Of a stretch of 64,000 nt of DNA, positions 58,926-64,000 are shown one piece after another. Source of the DNA: Cellulomonas xiejunii. Its GTDB lineage: Bacteria > Actinomycetota > Actinomycetes > Actinomycetales > Cellulomonadaceae. The stretch covers positions 1,984,001 through 2,048,000 of the forward strand of contig NZ_CP101987.1 of assembly GCF_024508315.1 (NCBI RefSeq), given 5' to 3'. The translations under genes and the position numbers were made by a program. Position 1 is the stretch's first letter. Each line of letters begins with the position of its first letter. The notes beneath the pieces were generated by a model. The model saw only the letters and a program-made list of their open reading frames with translations. It did no database searches and was not told the origin of the DNA.

Positions 58926-60262
58926 CGACGTATCTGCTGACCGGGGCGCGCCCGCTGGGCGGTGACCCGACGGACGTGCTCGTGGCGGACGGCGTGGTCG
59001 CCGCGCTGGGCGCGGAGGCGTCGAGGGGGAGCGGCGTGCACGTCGTCGACGCCGACGGCCTGGTGCTGCTGCCCGGGCTCGTCGACCTCCACACGCACCT
59101 GCGGGAGCCGGGCCGCGAGGACGCCGAGACCGTCGAGTCCGGTACCCGGGCCGCCGCGCTCGGCGGGTTCACCGCGGTGCACGCGATGGCGAACACGTCG
59201 CCGGCGCAGGACACCGCCGGGGTCGTCGAGCAGGTGTGGCGCCTCGGGCGCGACGCCGGCTGGTGCGACGTGCACCCCGTCGGCGCCGTGACGGTCGGGC
59301 TCGCGGGGGAGCAGCTCGCGGAGCTGTCCGCGATGGCGCGCTCGGCCGCCGCCGTGCGGATGTTCTCCGACGACGGCAGGTGCGTGCACGACCCGGTCGT
59401 GATGCGCCGCGCGCTCGAGTACGTCAAGGCGTTCGACGGGGTCGTGGCGCAGCACGCGCAGGAGCCGCGCCTCACCGAAGGCGCGCAGATGCACGAGGGC
59501 GTGGTGTCGGCGGAGCTCGGGCTGACGGGCTGGCCTGCCGTGGCCGAGGAGGCGATCGTGGCGCGCGACGTGCTGCTCGCCGAGCACGTCGGCTCGCGGC
59601 TGCACGTCCTGCACCTGTCCACCGCCGGGTCCGTGGAGATCGTGCGGTGGGCGAAGGCCCGGGGCATCGACGTCACCGCCGAGGTGACCCCGCACCACCT
59701 GATGCTGACCGACGACCTCGTGCGCGGCTACGACCCGCGCTTCAAGGTCAACCCTCCGCTGCGCACGGCCGACGACGTCGAGGCGGTGCGCCAGGGCCTG
59801 GCCGACGGCACGATCGACACCGTGGGCACCGACCACGCGCCGCACCCGCGGGAGGACAAGGACTGCGAGTGGGGGGCCGCGGCGTTCGGCATGACGGGGC
59901 TGGAGACCGCGCTGTCGGTCGTGCAGGCCGTCATGGTCGACACGGGCCGTCTGACCTGGTCCGACGTCGCCCGCGTCATGTCGTCCGCGCCGGCGAGGAT
60001 CGGGCGCGTACCCGGTCACGGTCGGCCGATCGCCGTCGGTGAGCCCGCCAACCTCACGCTCGTCGACCCGGCCGCCCGCCGGGTCGTCGTGCCCGAGGAA
60101 CAGGCCACCGCCAGCGTCAACTCACCGTTCGCTGGCCGCGAGCTGCCCGGACGCGTCGTCGCCACGTTCCTGCGGGGCCGCGCGACCGTCCTCGACGGCA
60201 CGCTCGTCGAGGCCGGTGCGTCCGTCGAGCGTGCGTCGGGCCGGCACGGGGCCCACGCCTGA
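58922..60262 (+). CDS. pyrC: Dihydroorotase
   Basis: PyrC cyclises carbamoyl aspartate to dihydroorotate. The 446-residue class I enzyme has the zinc motif [15 protein letters not shown] (near residue 57), [11 protein letters not shown], the catalytic Asp in [14 protein letters not shown] and the C-terminal [14 protein letters not shown]. The residue in the position of the carbamylated lysine was not assigned with certainty. GTG 58922 overlaps the pyrB stop; the stop overlaps the next gene by one base. Confidence 0.95.
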
Positions 60263-60813
60263 TGCCGCTCTCGGTCTCGGTCGCCGTCCTGGTGGCGATC
60301 GCGCTGCTGGGGCTGTGGGCCATGTGGCACGGGTGGCGGGCCCGTGCCCGGCGCACGGCCGTCCTCGTCCCCTCCGTCCCCGACGTGCCCGCCACGCCCC
60401 GCGCCCCGCGCACGGACGACGTCGAAGCCGTGTACGTGTCGTCGACCCGCGCGGGCGACTGGCTCGACCGCGTCGTCGCCCACGACCTGGGGATCCGGAG
60501 CCCGGCGCGCGTGCGCGTCCACGCGGACGGCGTCCACGTCGCCCGCACGGGCGCCCGTGACGTGTGGGTTCCGGCCGGCGCGCTGCGCGCCGTCGGGACG
60601 ACCAGCGGGCAGGCCGGCAAGTTCGTCGGCCGCGACGAGCTCGTCGTGCTCACGTGGGTCCCCGACCCCGGGGCCGGCACCGCCATCGACACCGCGCTGC
60701 AGGTACGCCACGACGACGCACGCGCCGCGCTGCTCGCCGCCGTGCGGGCCCTGCTGGCAGCGCCCACCGACACCGACACGACGCCGCCCGCGGCGCAGGA
60801 GGAGCAGGCATGA
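60262..60813 (+). CDS. Conserved membrane protein of the actinobacterial pyr operon
   Basis: A 183-residue protein with one N-terminal membrane helix ([20 protein letters not shown]) and a cytoplasmic domain of about 120 residues that looks like a small beta-barrel ([28 protein letters not shown]), similar to PH-like domains annotated for the equivalent gene in other actinobacterial pyr operons. It lies between pyrC and carA with overlapping starts and stops on both sides, so it is firmly part of the operon. Function unknown; a role in membrane placement of the pathway enzymes is only a guess. Confidence 0.8.
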   Translation: MPLSVSVAVLVAIALLGLWAMWHGWRARARRTAVLVPSVPDVPATPRAPRTDDVEAVYVSSTRAGDWLDRVVAHDLGIRSPARVRVHADGVHVARTGARDVWVPAGALRAVGTTSGQAGKFVGRDELVVLTWVPDPGAGTAIDTALQVRHDDARAALLAAVRALLAAPTDTDTTPPAAQEEQA

Positions 60814-62026
60814 GCGACGCGATCCTCGTCCTCGAGGACGGCCGCACGTTCACCGGGCGGGCCTACGGGGCCACCGGACGGACCGTCGGCGAGATCGTCT
60901 TCAACACCGGGATGACGGGCTACCAGGAGACCCTGACGGACCCGTCGTACCACCGGCAGATCGTCGTGATGACGGCGCCGCACATCGGCAACACGGGGGT
61001 CAACGACGAGGACCCCGAGTCGACGCGGATCTGGGTGGCGGGGTACGTGGTCCGCGACCCCGCACGACGGTCGTCGAGCTGGCGTGCGCGCCGGTCCCTC
61101 GAGGAGGACCTCGTGTCGCAGGGGGTCGTCGGGATCAGCGATGTCGACACGCGGGCGCTCACCCGGCACCTGCGCGAGCGCGGCGTCATGCGCGCGGGCA
61201 TCTTCTCGGGCGACGCGCTCGTGCGCCCCGAGGGGGAGCGCCGCCCCGTGGACGAGCTCGTCGACGAGGTGCTCGCCGCGCCGCAGATGGCCGGCGCGGA
61301 CCTCGCGGGTGAGGTCAGCGTGGCCGAGGCGTACGTGGTGCCGGCGCTGGGACCGGACGGCGCGCCCCTGGCGGAGCCGCGCGCACGCGTGGCCGCGGTC
61401 GACCTCGGCATCAAGTCGATGACGCCGCAGCGCATGGCGGAGCGCGGCATCGAGGTGCACGTGCTGCCCGCGACGGCGGCCATCGAGGACGTCCTCGCGG
61501 TCGGCCCCGACGGCGTCTTCTTCTCGAACGGCCCCGGCGACCCGTCCGCGGCCCGCCACGAGATCGACGTGCTGCGCGGCGTGCTCGACCGGCGGATCCC
61601 GTTCTTCGGCATCTGCTACGGCAACCAGCTGTTCGGCCGGGCGCTCGGCTTCGGCACGTACAAGCTGCGCTACGGCCACCGCGGGGTGAACCAGCCCGTG
61701 ATCGACCGGACCACCGGGAAGGTGGAGATCACGGCCCACAACCACGGGTTCGCCGTCGACGCGCCGCTCGACGCGGAGACCCCGGCGCCCTTCGACGGCG
61801 GGCGCTACGGACGGGTCCGCGTGTCGCACGTGGACCTCAACGACGACGTGGTCGAGGGCCTCGAGGCGCTCGACCTGCCGGCCTTCTCGGTGCAGTACCA
61901 CCCGGAGGCGGCCGCCGGACCCCACGACGCCGCCTACCTGTTCGACCGGTTCCTCCACCTCATGACCACGCACCGTGACGGCGCCGGCTCGACCCCGGAC
62001 GCCGCGACCACCGGAAAGGGCGCCTG

Positions 62027-62027
<1 letters not shown>
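60810..62027 (+). CDS. carA: Carbamoyl-phosphate synthase small (glutaminase) subunit
   Basis: CarA supplies ammonia from glutamine to CarB. The 405-residue protein has the CarA N-terminal domain ([32 protein letters not shown]) and a class I glutaminase domain with [12 protein letters not shown], the nucleophile Cys in [16 protein letters not shown] and the His/Glu in [13 protein letters not shown]. The ATG 60810 overlaps the preceding stop and follows AGGAGGAG. The stop overlaps carB (TGATG). Confidence 0.96.

Positions 62028-64000
<1,973 letters not shown>

Overview
This window looks like a chromosomal segment of a high-GC Gram-positive actinobacterium, most likely a Cellulomonas-like member of the Micrococcales. 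The evidence is the very high GC content, frequent GTG starts, the pdxS/pdxT - yebC - ruvCAB - yajC/secDF - apt - relA order, the alaS - ruvX - mltG - aroE order, and the aroCKB - efp - nusB - pyrRBC - carAB block. Genes are dense. No rRNA, tRNA, IS element or CRISPR array was seen, and no intergenic stretch exceeds about 300 bases.

Layout: 1-2.8 kb, the end of an unknown gene, then the PLP synthase genes pdxS and pdxT with a Nudix hydrolase between them. 2.9-6.0 kb, yebC and the Holliday-junction genes ruvC, ruvA, ruvB. 6.2-12.6 kb, yajC-secD-secF, apt and the bifunctional (p)ppGpp enzyme relA. 12.6-15.9 kb on the minus strand, an AbiEi-antitoxin-like protein, a DUF349 protein and a membrane-anchored peptidyl-prolyl isomerase. 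16.2-29.0 kb, a metallo-hydrolase, hisS, a hypothetical gene, an intein-split radical SAM protein of the Rv2578c type behind a perfect LexA box, aspS, a GNAT protein, an SDR, a DUF2809 protein, an MMPL transporter and rarA. 29.2-36.2 kb, rpsD, a DUF948 pair, alaS, ruvX, mltG, aroE. 36.2-49.2 kb, a complete-looking monoderm type IV pilus cluster (pilB, pilT, pilC, major pilin, three minor pilin-like proteins, pilD, pilM, pilN, pilO). 49.4-54.7 kb, aroC, aroK, aroB, a SatD-like/DUF3307-like pair, efp, nusB. 54.7-57.1 kb on the minus strand, a membrane GGDEF-EAL protein. 57.3-64.0 kb, the pyrimidine operon pyrR-pyrB-pyrC-(membrane protein)-carA-carB, with carB cut by the window end.

Most of the segment is housekeeping: cofactor, recombination, secretion, aminoacyl-tRNA synthetases, shikimate and pyrimidine synthesis. 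The clearest accessory system is the type IV pilus cluster, which sits inside what is otherwise an aroE-aroC-aroK-aroB chromosomal neighbourhood. Four sites in it have the same architecture (CTCAAG-like box, exactly 15 bases, NYCGAT box), resembling sigma-28/FliA/WhiG promoters; they precede pilB, pilT, the major pilin and pilM. A 17-bp perfect hairpin separates the major pilin from the minor pilins and fits differential expression.

Other regulatory signals are a perfect actinobacterial SOS box in front of the intein-containing radical SAM gene, a weaker SOS-like box before ruvA, a PyrR-binding-loop-like leader overlapping the pyrR ribosome binding site, a 12-bp-arm operator-like palindrome spanning the promoter of the SatD-like gene, and many TANNNT -10 elements placed 6-8 bases before start codons, implying leaderless mRNAs. 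All functional statements come from reading the sequence and from family knowledge; no database search was run.
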